Assembly (NCBI RefSeq): GCF_030247195.1
Contig: NC_080671.1
Coordinates: 33,392,343 to 33,456,342, forward strand
Length of the DNA: 64,000 nucleotides
Origin: Topomyia yanbarensis
Taxonomy: Eukaryota > Arthropoda > Insecta > Diptera > Culicidae
Reading direction: 5' to 3'
The position numbers and the translations under genes are program-made. The notes beneath the pieces were generated by a model. The model saw only the letters and a list, made by a program, of their open reading frames with translations, was not told the origin of the DNA and ran no database searches. Below, piece after piece: positions 10,227 through 21,099 of the stretch (the stretch's first letter is position 1; every line of letters begins with the position of its first letter).

Positions 10227-10880
10227 TGTCCAACCCAGCTCATCGTTAAGTCTAGCGTGAGACCCAGGAATGTGTATTCAGGTACTTCTTCGATTATCTG
10301 TCCATGAACTTCGATCGGTGGGCGATCCCCAACTTGTCTTCTAAGGGAATGAATTATCATGTGTTTCGTTTTTCCTAGATTCAGCGATAGCACATTGACC
10401 TCAAAGTAGGTTTTTAGCAATTGTAAGTCTTCTTTGATTTGCTGATGCACAATTTCGCAGGAATCTCCGGTGTACAGTACCGATGTATCATCAGCGAATA
10501 AACGAAGCTTACCTTTTAATTTCAATCTTGACACGTCATTTATGAAAAGCAGAAACAGCACTGGGTCTAAGTTACTACGTTGCGGCACGCCGATTGTTAT
10601 TGGGCGCATGGAACTTTTGCAGTTTCCAATTGAATCGAATTAAAGTCTATCTGATAGATAACTTGCAATAAGGGATTTTGCGGTACCTCTAAACCCATTG
10701 AACTCGAGCTTCTCGATGAGAATGTCGTGATCGATCGTGTCGAAAGCTTTCTTGAGATCGATGAACAGCGCTCCATCAATTTTCCTGTTATCCAGCGCAT
10801 CGTATATACTTTCTACCGGGTCGCATGAAGCAGACAGGGTACTGGAACCTTGCCTAAATGCTTACTGATGTGCGTAAAGC
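10227..10880 (-). pseudogene. Reverse transcriptase core (palm) of the retroelement
   Basis: The minus strand reads YDALDNRKIDGALFIDLKKA followed by FDTIDHDILIEKLEFNGFRG, GVPQRSNLDPVLFLLFINDV and FADDTSVLYTG. These are RT motifs A (FIDLKKAFDT), B (GVPQ...) and C (FADD, 10487-10498). The catalytic FADD is kept. The GVPQGS motif has become GVPQRS, and at least one frameshift (near 10600) and a stop break the frame. It continues downstream as LGLTLDLTMSWVGHI, which is cut by the hAT insertion and resumes at 7865. RTs of this group copy the element's own RNA at a nicked target (target-primed reverse transcription). Confidence 0.88.
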
Positions 10881-10891
10881 AGGTTAAAATG

Positions 10892-11256
10892 TCGTACTAT
10901 GTTGCGTTTCGGCTTCGCCTCATCAGAAACCGACACTAACATATTGTCGCCGGCTTCACTTGTGTCTCATCGGCATAAACAGAACTTCTGCTCGAACGGG
11001 ACATCACGTTTGATCAGTCGTTTGATTTAAACACATAGTGTGTTTTAGTTTTAAGGGATTTGCGTCAAGCCGGCGCTAATCTATTCCGACAATATGTTAG
11101 TGTCGGTTTCTGATGAGGCGAAGCCGAAACGCAACATAGTATGAAATAAGGATTTGTGCCCTCCTGTACAAAGACTGGTTTTTACCAACAAATTTTCACC
11201 CTAGTGAGAAATTTTGGTTTTTACCAAATTTTCCTCCTTAGGGTGAAATATAGCAT
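10892..11256. mobile_element. 365-bp insertion with 11-bp direct repeats
   Basis: AGGTTAAAATG occurs at 10881-10891 and again at 11257-11267, bracketing the insertion. Removing the insertion and one repeat restores the RT frame: NHFNLLYAHQ then AFRQGSSTLSAS on the minus strand. That is strong evidence for a simple insertion. It contains a TA-flanked MITE at 10897-11139 and a 115-bp remainder with a TGGTTTTTACCAA-type duplication. The class of the outer insertion is unclear. Confidence 0.8.
10897..11139. mobile_element. MITE, 243 bp, TA target site
   Basis: Terminal inverted repeats exceed 50 bp: CTATGTTGCGTTTCGGCTTC at the left and its reverse complement at the right, running through CGACACTAACATATTGTCG. 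TA flanks both ends (10895-10896 and 11140-11141). This suggests mobilisation by a Tc1/mariner-type transposase. It has no coding capacity. Confidence 0.88.
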
Positions 11257-11267
11257 AGGTTAAAATG

Positions 11268-12226
11268 GTTAGTGTAATTCACGATTCTAACGACGATGAG
11301 CTTTTCTATAATTTTGTCCAGGACTGATAATGTTTATATTGGACGGTAATTATTCAAATTCTTGACATCTCCAGATTAGAAAATTGGGACCACACGAGCT
11401 ACTTTTAAGCAGTCCGGATAAACACCAGTTTCTATAATCTGATTAAAAACTTCCATCAATAGGTTTGTGAAAAAATATGGTGATGTTTGACGAAGGCAAC
11501 TGCTATATTATCGGGACCAGCGGATTTTTTAGAGTCCATGTTCTTAATTAGCAGTATAATTTCGTTCGCGGTGGCTGGGTTTAAAAACATAGAAGTACTG
11601 TGCGGTGTGAGTGTACCCAGTCTGAAGATATCGCGGTCGCTGTTTATATTCGCTACCAGTTTTTTACCCACATCGCAGAAAAACACGTTGAGCGCATTGC
11701 AGATTAGACTTGTGTTAGTGAGTATTTGTCCATTCACAGCAATCTGTCTAGAATGGTCCACTCGATGTCGTTTGCCTAACACATTATTAATAAGTTTCCA
11801 GGCCATTCTCTGATCGTTTCCTGTCATCAATCGTTTATAATATTCTCTTTTACATTGAGCCTTTTTCATTTGCAACTTTCTGGATACATGTACAAGCATA
11901 TCACTTATATCATGATCGTAGGGATTCCGTTTCTTTCTTTTCAAAATATTGTCCTTGATTCGTATTAACTTCCATAACTCGAGTGTCATCCACGAACAAT
12001 GTCCTTTGATTTTAGCGTGTACTGTCACAGTCCTTGTGCAATCTGCCAAAGCGTCGTTATAGCAATTCAGGACGCACCTTAGTTTCTCATCTGCATTAAT
12101 ATATTGCGATAACCCTCCAATGGATGCAGCAAACTGTTCGTTCAGCTTCCGGTGATCAATTATCTTTTTCTGTAAAATCATTTTCTCGATACCATTAGCG
12201 ATGTTGAATGATGAAACAATGATCAC
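11268..12226 (-). pseudogene. Linker and N-terminal RT of the retroelement
   Basis: A minus frame at 11456-12226 (256 residues) holds the endonuclease-RT linker, with GHCSWMTLELWKLIRIKDNI, then REYYKRLMTGNDQRMAWKLI, NALNVFFCDVGKKL and DSKKSAGPDNIAVAFVKHH. The last is the usual 'K...GPD.I' entry to RT. Below 11456 it continues past stops as ETGVYPDCLKVARVVPIF, then a NYRPI block and DKIIEKL, which are RT motifs 1 and 2. The order and spacing match Jockey/CR1-type ORF2. One long frame has survived, but flanking stops make it non-functional. The plus-strand frame at 11487-11813 is its shadow. Confidence 0.88.
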
Positions 12227-12757
12227 TTATATCTGTATTTACGGTCTCATTTGTAATGCTGTCGGCTAATGTCTCGCAGCATATGAGATGGTCCAATATG
12301 TTAGAACTTGCTGGTCTTGTTATATTTGAGTTGGTGATAAATTTATTGTACGAAGCCAAGAGACGAGTTTACTCACGAACAATGTTATTTGAAGGTATGT
12401 TACTCCGATAATAATGCAGTAGTCGTTGCTATTTTTATTGTTTGCTAAAATGCCTTCAATTTCGAGAAGAAACCGTCTGGCATCATAAGACGGTGGTCGA
12501 TAGACTGAATGTAGCTCGATTCGTTTGCCCTTCATTAGTAGTTGGCAGTGAATGTGATGGAATCCATCTTCCATTCTGATATTTCGAATAGCAAAGTCCA
12601 TGTCATCCCGAACAAAAACGGCAAGTCCACCATGTGATTCGTCCCTACACGAGAAAACGCCTTTATAGCCATCGAGAGTATACAAGGAAGTTCGATTAGT
12701 TATGATCTATGTCTCACACAACACAACGACATCGATTCGATCTCCGTATTGGTACTA
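12190..12757 (-). pseudogene. AP-type endonuclease domain of the retroelement
   Basis: The minus strand reads VVVLCET (motif with the catalytic Glu), then SLYTLDGYKGVFSCRDESHG and GLAVFVRDDMDF, ELHSVYRPPS, and a frameshift near 12400. It then continues with NIPSNNIV, NILDHLICCE and DISDHCFIIQ. The ET, SVYRPP and SDH blocks are the signature of apurinic-type endonucleases that nick target DNA in non-LTR retrotransposons. The N-terminal beta strand and Asn motif are missing, so the element is truncated here. The GD.N motif is damaged by the frameshift. Confidence 0.85.
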
Positions 12758-14740
12758 TAAACATTCAGAAAATACTAAAAGTGAGAATCTGATGAACAAT
12801 TTCATTGTCTACAACTTCGTAGAATGATATAAATCGATGTAAAATCACCCAAGAAAGTTATTAAAATTTTATCAGTTTTTGGGTGTGGGTTAAGAAGTCG
12901 ATTATCAAGGACTTACAAAAAAAAATGTTGGGTTTAAATGAACAGTAAATTCAGATAAATTTTAATGTATACAAAGTCCCATTCTCAGCAGAAAAAATAT
13001 ATTTTCAGATTCCTCCGCGTCTTGGGCGAAAATGACACATTATGAACAAGGAGGTGTGGAAAGGTGTTGTCCAAATTTATTCGATAATCTTATGCATTTT
13101 CAAGATGTTGATTAATGTCACTGATTTTATCATGCCTTTTTCATTTCTTTTCTCGCTCTAGGAGATATCTAATGTAAACCAGAATGACCCTTCTTCCTGA
13201 ACCTATCCTGCCTGGTAAAATACAAGTAGCTTCAATTCAAAGCTTTATATTTGAATGGACTAAAGTAAACAGCTCGAGTCATTGTAATAAACGACGATTT
13301 TATTGCAATTTTGTGTTGAGAATCCTGTTTGTCCTTATCAACATTAAAAGAAAGATGATTGAAAGAGAAAAAGCTCTTCGAGTTTTGGATCCATGTTTGT
13401 TATCTTTTGAGGTAGATTCATTTCATCGAAATTTATAGATGTAGAGTTTTGCTTGTCCTCCAATTTTATTGCCAAATCGAACACACTTCACACAATCTTA
13501 GAAAAAAGAACAAAACCATGTTTCATAATTTCCTTTAAGAAGAAATTCCGGTGTCGCTACTCGTTGTACACGGATTACAACAGAAAACGAACAAAAAAAT
13601 ATCAAGCTGGACCATACATTCAGTAAATTCTCAAAGTAATACAAGTCTGTTTATTGAAGATTTCCCTCATAATAAGGGATGAGAGCAAAGGCAACATATC
13701 AAGAAGGCAGAGTTGCCAGTTCAGTTTTGAATCTGGAGACATTAACAGCAACACGTCTTTCGGGTAAAGGTGATACTTTCTATATCTACTTTTATATTGA
13801 GATCGCTATCTTCGTACAATAGACAAAACCTTTATTTCTCATTTACTATTGCGATTTCTGTTCAATGTACAGCGATTCCCAAAAGTTAACAAACTTGAAC
13901 ATAAATCTCATCGAATTATTTTTCTATCATTCATAAAACTGTCAATCAGGATTCTCAATCGAAATAAAATCAAATGACTGAATATCTAATCGAGTTGATC
14001 AAATATAAAGTTAAATTTCAAATATAAAAATCAAATATAAAAAATTTAGGCCAAATATATCCCACAAGATACTAACGAGTAAAAAGGTTGATTCAATATT
14101 ATATCAAGCATACTCTACAATAAACAAATATATCTGTGACAGAAAAAACGGCTTCATTTTGCTGCATTACCCAGCATCTTTCAAAAGAGTCTTAATTTCG
14201 TTCAAATTTTATCTACTCTTCTCTATATCTCCTTACTCCTAAAATATCATTGGTGCGCATAAACGGTGGAATTTTTTCCGCTTAAAGGTGGGACTTTGCT
14301 AGCATTCAAGTTCTTCTGAGCACACTGTTAAAATAAGGCAATCCATTTTTTTTTACAAATGAAATAAAATAATAATGAAAATGATAAAAAAAATTCTCTG
14401 GCGATTTTAGATCGCTATGTAGTTTTCTACAAAGTTGTACACAATGAAACTGTCTATCAGATTCTCACTTTTGAATGTCTAAAGTACTACCTAGGGGCAA
14501 AAATGTGAAACAGTTTCATTGAAAAACGTAAGTTTTCAAACAAAAAAAACTTTAAAACAAAAAGTTGTTCTGGAGCCCCCGACAGAATATTTTAATTTTA
14601 CTTTCAAATAAAAGAGAAAAGCCGATTCTATCACATGCTGAAGTTTTAGCGATGCCGATTTTTTTTTTTTCAAATAAAATTGTTCTACCAAACACTCTTG
14701 TTTAAAATCAGTATCGGTAGTATTAAATAACGCATATTAA
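12758..14740. other. AT-rich DNA with dispersed-repeat fragments
   Basis: A repeat piece at about 12775-12880 (GTGAGAATCTGATGAACA...) matches about 14395-14485 in reverse complement. The second piece continues to about 14660 as the AAAGTTGTTCT family also seen at 6780-6990. Between them (12881-14394) I see no coding frame, RNA gene or repeat boundary I can support. Confidence 0.5.
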
Positions 14741-15168
14741 CCCTTTCATGCCCATGTTGTTCATAAACACAACGTTTTTAATAGCTATAACTTTTGATTT
14801 AGGCAGAATTTACTCACAAAAACAAGTAAGACTAGTAACTGGCATCTTTCATTTCAGCGCTAAAAGTCCCTAGAACTGAAGTTATCGCTATTAGCCTGAT
14901 AGAACTCCGCAGGAGCAGTGCTAGCAAAGATATTTTCAGTTAGCGTTGATAAATGGAATTTTGATATATCTTCGTTATTTTTCATGATTATTGAAATCTG
15001 CTAAAACGTATCAATTTGAATATTGAGAATTTTCTAGGAGAACTATATTGAGCATCAGAAGGTAAATATTGAGTAGCTTCCAGCACTGCGAAAGAAGCTT
15101 CTATCGAAACGGGTTTTTCGTGTTTCTTAAACTCTATGTACACTAGAAAGAAGTTGGGAATGAATGAT
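14741..15168. mobile_element. piggyBac-like MITE, copy A (428 bp)
   Basis: The left end CCCTTTCATGCCCA is preceded by TTAA (14737-14740). The right end (..TTGGGAATGAATGAT) is followed by TTAA (15169-15172). The internal sequence, including CAACGTTTTTAATAGCTATA and GGAGCAGTGCTAGC, aligns with copy B at 33529-34047. A TTAA target and CCC-starting ends are typical of piggyBac-type elements. It has no coding capacity. Confidence 0.85.
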
Positions 15169-15439
15169 TTAACTTATATTAGATCCTACAAGTATGCATG
15201 GTGTAGTTGTAATATACAACTTTGAAGAACAACTTATGAAAGAAAGAATGATGCATTTTATTATTCATTTAACGAGTATACGAATATTGCTACTGCTTGA
15301 TTATCTCTCAAGTTATTAAGTTTGATGATTATATCCTCAAGGCCATCAAAAATAGAACTACGCAAACTGTCTGGTATGAGAGACATGAAATCATGAAATC
15401 TTCCCAGTTATGCGCTCCTTTTTGTATAAAGTTTATTAC
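15169..15439. other. No feature recognised
   Basis: AT-rich spacer following the MITE. Confidence 0.3.
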
Positions 15440-15643
15440 CTACTTGGGATTTGCAGTCCAAATATCAAAAAGCTCCAAGGGTTGTATCAATGCACTGCAT
15501 TCGCAGAGCAGATGCTCTTGTTTTTTCACTCTCAGATCCGCAGACGCGGCATGTTTGCCCAAAGTTAAACAACTTAATACAATTAAAATTTCAACCTGAC
15601 AGAACAGCATTCCACTGCACCCGATATTACAGACGATAGCCAA
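15440..15643 (-). pseudogene. C-terminal scrap of a non-LTR retroelement (Cys/His motif)
   Basis: The minus frame reads GCSGMLFC then KKQEHLLCECSALIQPLELF. The 'EHLLCECPAL' pattern, following an earlier Cys pair, is the usual C-terminal metal-binding end of I/R1/LOA-like ORF2 proteins. Only about 67 residues are open and no RNase H or RT is contiguous. The assignment rests on this one motif. Confidence 0.45.
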
Positions 15644-15654
15644 AACAGTTTATG

Positions 15655-15763
15655 TACCTTCGCGGGACGTGGAGATTGACAATGTGTTCACCGAGACTTG
15701 TCTAACCGTCGATGACGTACTGAAGCGCGAAGTTGGTCGTTTCAAAAACTCCTCTCCTTGAAT
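15655..15763 (+). pseudogene. Possible L1-like ORF2 linker scrap
   Basis: The plus strand reads VPSRDVEIDNVFTETCLTVD then DVLKREVGRFKNSSP before a stop. The phrase resembles the 'V..EV...FK.SSPG.DGI' entry to the RT of L1-like elements, but the GIDG part is lost. It lies beside a minus-strand scrap of another retroelement. It is short, and could be chance. Confidence 0.3.
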
Positions 15764-17486
15764 TCGAATAAGTGCACTCAGTATCGATCGTAGATGGGAT
15801 GAAAACTTCCCCATTATTCATCAGACCTTTTTCGAGTGACATTCGTCGGATCTGTTCGGTCTCGCCACATCTACATTGACAAGGTTCGTCTGCCTATTCA
15901 CTTCTTTGTACCACGGACCAAATTAAAAAGAAAAAGTTGGGTTATATAACTACCAACTGTAATAATAAGGCACGTGGAGAGTCTCACGAGTTACACGTTA
16001 TAGTTATACGAGAAAGGCTGAAAAGTGTTTGTATTGTGGCCAGACTCCCCAAGTAGCAAATCGCAACTAGTTTTAATCGTCTAAGTCCGAACTATGTTGC
16101 AACGAGGGAACAATAAAGTTATTTTTGTTGCACTGGTTGAACATAGATAACATCACGGTTATTTCATAACATCTTTTATCACCAAATGGTCATTTATGTT
16201 GCTAGCTAGAACATGTTCATTAATATTCCGAAGTGGTTGGTGATGCTGCAGAGTTTGTTGAAATGTAGTTGCTATTTTGATTTTGTGACATTTATTTTGA
16301 CAATTGCACAGTTGTCAAACACCAAAATTCTGACTGAAAACGTTTCCGTTTACAAAGTTGTATTCATGTTATACGTATATTTCCGTCACATATCATCATT
16401 ACGCCTTTCAGCACAAACTCACACGTATTAATAAAATGCTTTCGCAACACGGAATCAACAAGTTCACAACTAATGCTAAGAAAAACGAAAAATAAGTTAT
16501 ATTTTTGTTGGCATTACGTTGCGAAAATTCACTGATAACACTTCATGCGCTCCACTTGATATTATAGAGGCATTGGACTGTACGGTGGCGCCAACTATAA
16601 TATGTTCGGTGTATCGGAAAGATGTAACTAGAACGATTTCAGCAAGAATAGTATAGTACAGGGTCATATTAAGGAAAGGTATACTTTGGTGTGAACTGAA
16701 AATTTCTCAATGGAGACAAACCGTATGCTAGAGAATAGTGGTTCACAAATAAAAATCTTTGCTCATTGATATAAATTTGTTTGAAAAGCGAGCGTCGTTG
16801 TATTCACCAAAATCACATCCTTAATTCGGCCCTGAATGGCTTGAAATCCATGTTGTTTATATGCATCATTTCTAATGTATTGGAAATAAAATCTCAACCG
16901 ACTCGCAAAACTGTATAAAAGTCTACCATTAAGACGATTTATGTCACTAATTTATGATAACACACATTGTTTACCTTGATTAATATTCTATTTCTAATAT
17001 ATTTTGGGTTTCTTCATAAAAAAATGTTTTTAAATATTATTGCGAATTTGGTTTCACCAAGAGCACGTGAAATAATAAGAAGTAGGTTAAAATATCACTC
17101 GATAGGCTCCGATCCGCAGTAAAATTTGATACCTCGTTGATAATTTTTGATATGAAGAATGACACTACTGTTCATATTTAAATTATCAACGTACATTTGG
17201 ACTTGGTTGACATTTTCATTTCAACTGGAAACATAATCTTAACATATTTGTATGAAAATATATTACTTTGCGGTTGCGATTGACAGTTCAGGTGCACGGC
17301 AAAAAGGTATGATTAAGAAATCTTGTCGCGACCTACATTCAACATGTTGACAACAATATGATTTCATTTAGCTATATTCGAATCGTTATTACAACGACAA
17401 GGAAACAAGTTTTTACTGTTTTACTCAATCATAATTATGTTGAAAATCGACCTAAACTGCGCTTTTTGGGTCGCGCAGGAAGTTAG
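15764..17486. other. Unassigned AT-rich DNA
   Basis: Weakly repetitive: GTTATTTTTGTTG-type phrases recur near 16110 and 16497. I cannot define element ends, a coding region or an RNA gene. Confidence 0.3.
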
Positions 17487-17840
17487 ATGCCAGTCACAAC
17501 AGCGCTTATTTTTTTGTTACCAACTGGTTATGAAATAGTCGATGAAACAAAAATTGCTACTTGGGTCAGCATGATCCCTTCACATGCCCTGCGTTGGGAT
17601 AAAATCAAGCGATCTTTAAAAGAACGGTATAGGTGCTATTATGCAAATATACTTAAAAAAGCAGCACCTGTGTCAATTGTTCAGAAGAATCTCGGTGATC
17701 TTTTGTCTTCTAGGGTTACAGACTCTCTCTTGAGAGGGGCAAATAGATTCGGGAAATCTATTTTTTCTAGAAAATTTTCCAAGACAACGAGATTGCTGCC
17801 AGGAACGTACTTTATGGATGATTCAGTGTATATTACATAA
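17487..17840 (+). CDS. Unrecognised 117-residue frame
   Basis: This plus frame of 117 residues starts MPVTTALIFLLPTGYEIV and has a basic middle (RWDKIKRSLKERYRCYYANIL, here split as RWDKIKRSLK and ERYRCYYANIL) and a basic C-terminal half. It is followed closely by A-rich sequence with AATAAA-like hexamers (17875-17880). I do not recognise a family. A CGCAG/G just before the ATG could be an acceptor site. The composition is more coding-like than its surroundings, but the frame is short. It may be an exon, a decayed transposon frame or chance. Confidence 0.25.
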   Translation: MPVTTALIFLLPTGYEIVDETKIATWVSMIPSHALRWDKIKRSLKERYRCYYANILKKAAPVSIVQKNLGDLLSSRVTDSLLRGANRFGKSIFSRKFSKTTRLLPGTYFMDDSVYIT

Positions 17841-18964
17841 CAAAAATTGTTTTTCCTCACTTTATGAGAAAAAAAAAATAAACGAGTTTTTCTGAAAACC
17901 GTTTGTTCGAAGTCTAAATTAACTGGACCGATCCTTTTTAAACTTGGAACATAATTTCTTGGTATAAAATGCCACCTACGTTTACGTTTTTTTTGCATTC
18001 CTCCATTTTCATACTAAGGTAGTTTGTCACTCAAAAAGAACGAAAAAATTAGCCGTTTTTGCTTAAATACACCACGTACCGTTGAAAAACAAAGATGATA
18101 ACTTAACAGCGAAGTGGGAGGAAGGATTTACTCATACTCAAAGTGAATTTAACAATATTTTTGATTTAAGATAATTCTACGCCGAGTTATCGTGTACACC
18201 GCACAAAGTATTTTTCAAATGATGTTTTAGGAAATGCTCTATCACCTGCTTATTTTTCAAGATTTAATTACGGAAATTAAACTGAATATTCTCTAGATGA
18301 TGCTTCAAAATTTAAAAAAAAGGTTGAATAAAAGTGCTTAAGCTAGATCTCCGTAAAAAATCAACGAAAAAAAGTGGTTTTTGTTTCAAATTATCCCTTC
18401 CCTACTCTTAAGAACCTTACGTTCTATGCTGAAAAAATACATGATATTTAAAAAAACGAAAATATTTCGAATACGATGTTCAATGTTTTTAGGCCATTGC
18501 AAAGTGCTGCAAACAGTGAATTCAGCAGGAATTTTAACTTTTTGCTGAAACCAAATAACTTACTCTTATGATAAGTTTAAGAAAGTTGTTGTACTTCGTG
18601 AGACCGTTCTTTTTGTTTAATTAGCGGCTAGGGTGGTTCTAAGTTTTGCAAGATCTAAAATTGAACGATTTTTAACGGTTCAAAATAGAGATTGACTATT
18701 TTGTCGAACAACGCATTCTACCGAAGACATGCAAGCTCTTTCATTCATACTTCCCATTTCACGAGAAATCAAAATTTAAGCTTTAAGGTTTTCTTTAAAC
18801 ATACGGTTTTATTTGTATACCTTTGGTAGTTTTTACGTTATACGGCTATTACTATTTTAAGGCGCATAATTTGTTCAGATACCCCAAGTACTTAACTATT
18901 TTACTTTCAAAGTTATGATAACTTTTACATAAAAGTAAAACTTTCTCAAATACCATTTTCTTCG
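17841..18964. other. AT-rich DNA with minor repeat similarity
   Basis: The phrase TTTTGTCGAACAAC...CGAAGACATG near 18690-18730 recurs in part near 32350 (TTTGTCGAAGACATGAAGG). No element ends or genes are supportable. Confidence 0.3.
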
Positions 18965-19196
18965 ATCAGGGCACCTGACATTAAATGCCGTTTCCGCCAT
19001 ATGAAATATCATACTTTGCGATATACATCATTAAATAATAGTAATGAGGATATGTTTTCTATATGTATCATGTTTTGATTTGTCAATAATGATATCAAAT
19101 CATATATCATATTTATATCAACCATATCATGTCTCTTCAACATAGTATGTACAATAAAATATTATCTTTCCAAGACAGTTTGGCGGAGCTATAACA

Positions 19197-19459
19197 ATGC
19201 CACCAGTGATTGATCCTCCCAAGAACTGGCTCCAAATCGCATTACTAGTGGTCTTGTCTTGTAATATGTTTGAATGTAAATACATAAGAAATGTACGTTT
19301 TATAAAGTTTGTTGTTTCGCTGGAGTGCCACGAAGCAACAAGTAGTTTTAAAGATTTGATTAGATGGGTTACGGCATATGACAAGCCGAAAGAGCAACAC
19401 TCGGTCAGCCTTGAAGAAGAATGGAAGCAAAACCTATATCAAGTGCAAGTAAACCATTA
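19197..19459 (+). CDS. Protein relic of the ATATCA-rich element
   Basis: This frame of 87 residues reads MPPVIDPPKNWLQIALL, then ECHEATSSFKDLIRWV, then AYDKPKEQHSVSLEEEW, and stops as a MITE begins. Copy B keeps the same peptide in reverse complement (30795-30895): QEAASGFKNLIR, a TGA in place of Trp, then VSAYDKPKEQHSVSLED. Sharing at protein level argues that this is real coding sequence of the element, perhaps its transposase or an accessory protein. I recognise no domain or catalytic motif in it. The ATG used is only the first in frame, and the true protein probably starts upstream in an earlier exon or in lost sequence. Confidence 0.5.
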
Positions 19460-19730
19460 GGGACGATCCATAAATGACGTAGTATTTTTTGAGTGATTTT
19501 TATCACCCCCCCCCCACCCCTGGTAATTACGTAGCTTCACGGTAATTCTCCCCCCCCCCCCTTGTTCCCGCAATTTTTATTAGAAATATAAAAAACGATG
19601 TTAGTTATTCCCCTTTAAAATAGCTACGTAGCATGACATGACCCCGTATCCTCCTGTCGTCACACATCATCACAAAATACAAAACTCCCCCCTCCCCCCA
19701 TATAATGCTACGTCATTTATGGATGATCCC
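19460..19730. mobile_element. MITE, 271 bp, TTA target site
   Basis: The left end GGGACGATCCATAAATGACG and right end (reverse complement) GGGATCATCCATAAATGACG give about 25-bp inverted repeats, flanked by TTA (19457-19459 and 19731-19733). A 3-bp TTA target is typical of PIF/Harbinger-type elements, and this 'CCATAAATTACGTA' end is common in insects. The interior holds two C tracts (about 19507-19516 and 19549-19561). Confidence 0.88.
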
Positions 19731-19961
19731 TTAAAGAAGATTAAAAAAGAGAAGAACATACGAAATAATATAAACAGGCATTTTAAAACTATAAAGGATG
19801 TGATGTGAAAAACAGGAACGCCTTCAGAAAAAAACAAATGAACAAATATTAAAATTATATGCTGAGCTAACTGCGAGTTCTAACAAGTAAATTCGATGGT
19901 AATAAAAAATAATAAAATTACTAACACAGGGAAAGTAAATGCACATGTTAGGAAGACACTC

Positions 19962-20214
19962 GGTCGGTGTTCAGTCAGACCGGACTAAGTGACAATTTAC
20001 TGATTTCGAGAAAACCGAGTTTAAAGTTTGCATCGCAGCATCCTTTACATTATAAATGAAAACATATTTTTGTCATAGCTCTTGCTTATTGTTATTGCTA
20101 CATATTTCAAATCTGTAAAAAGTCGAATTTAGCCGAAGAAAATTTTTATAAAGTACTATCATTATCTCATTTTTGATGTTTTGCGACTTAGTCCGGTCGG
20201 ACTTAACACCGACC
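19962..20214. mobile_element. MITE, about 253 bp
   Basis: Terminal inverted repeats are GGTCGGTGTTCAGTCAGACC at the left and, in reverse complement, GGTCGGTGTTAAGTCCGACC at the right, each continuing GGACTAAGT. Total arm length is about 32 bp. No secure target duplication was seen. Its age relative to the host element is inferred from the nesting. Confidence 0.85.
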
Positions 20215-20583
20215 ACTAATACTAATGAGAATAATGAATTATTTTTCACAAGAAAATATTTGATTTATTAATTAAAAATAATTTAAAAATGGATTTTTGT
20301 GATATAATTCTGATACTTTCAGATATATTTACTCATTTAGATATAAAATATCTTAAATATCCGTCTGTGTGATACAATTATTTTATCCAACCAAGATATA
20401 ACCAACATGATTTATACTAAAATAGATTGAGATATAATATGATACAGCCGATACATTTTCTTGGTATAAAAACTTGATATTTAACAACTATCCAACTATA
20501 TTTTATATCAAACTGAGATATATATTTTGCCGTGATATAATATCTTATTTTGATATAATTTTGATGTGAATTTCTGATCGGGT

Positions 20584-20909
20584 TGTGGTAGAAAGATGTG
20601 TAGAACATGCTAAAGAAAGGAGCTGCACATTCAAACAAACTGTTCTCCTCCAAAATATCTCAAAATATAGAAATCTTAAAAAACAATACTGCAAAAGTCA
20701 CACAAATAATTACATGGCTATTTCTAAGAATCACCCTACTTGTAAAATGAAACGTACAAAACATAGAGCTCCAGTGTCTTCGACTACGTTTTTTTTTTAA
20801 TTTAATTTTATTCAATTTTTTGAAATACTGCATTACTCTATCTCGAACCATTAAAAAGTAAATTTTTAGCTTAAGATAAATTTAGAATCACTCTATCCAC
20901 AATTTAAAG
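20584..20909. other. No feature recognised
   Basis: Spacer between the ATATCA element and the next MITE. Short frames here do not look coding. Confidence 0.3.
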
Positions 20910-21099
20910 TAGACTCAGGCTTTTTTACTCGGGGGATACAGACCGCGTAAATGAAAACCGCGTAAATTTCAAAATCCACGTAAATGAAGACCGCGTAAAT
21001 TAACGATGTTGATGGAAACCTCGTTAATGGATACCGCGTAAATTCAAATATCCGCGTAGAAAACCGCACAAAAAATGAGTAAAAAAAGTCTGAGTATAC
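20910..21099. mobile_element. MITE, about 190 bp, with internal CCGCGTAAAT repeats
   Basis: The left end (20910-20930, ACTCAGGCTTTTTTACTC core) pairs with the right end (21077-21099, GAGTAAAAAAAGTCTGAGT core). TA-containing flanks suggest a TA target. The interior carries five or more copies of (A)CCGCGTAAAT, some as CCACGTAAAT or CCTCGTTAAT. Confidence 0.7.

Larger units (their letters stand above)
7015..12757 (-). mobile_element. Non-LTR retrotransposon relic (Jockey/CR1/L2 group), split by two insertions
   Basis: Reading on the minus strand, the order is an AP-type endonuclease (about 12757-12190), a linker and N-terminal RT, the RT core with an FADD motif, the thumb and C-terminus (to about 7380), and a 3' UTR ending in an AAATAAA-type tail (seen as TTATTTATTTTATTT at about 7015-7030). 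The 5' end is missing: the endonuclease enters at its second motif and no ORF1 is seen. Stops and frameshifts are scattered through it, so it is dead. A hAT element (7866-10218) and a 365-bp insertion (10892-11256) interrupt it. Removing each insertion with one target copy rejoins the reading frames. The clade cannot be fixed by eye. Confidence 0.85.
18965..20583 (+). mobile_element. ATATCA-rich transposon relic, copy A
   Basis: The right end TTTCTGATCGGG (20572-20583) is shared with copy B, whose TTCTGATCGGG ends at 31841. About 340 bp next to this end (about 20225-20583) matches 30440-30790 in reverse complement, and the coding relic at 19320-19420 also matches copy B. Both ends are rich in ATATCA/TGATAT. 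The left boundary near CGATCAGGGC (18965) is a weak call. Two younger MITEs (19460-19730 and 19962-20214) lie inside. The superfamily is unknown. Confidence 0.65.

Noticed and set aside
11487..11813. Plus-strand frame of 108 residues
   Set aside because: It is the antisense shadow of the clear retroelement linker/RT frame on the minus strand.
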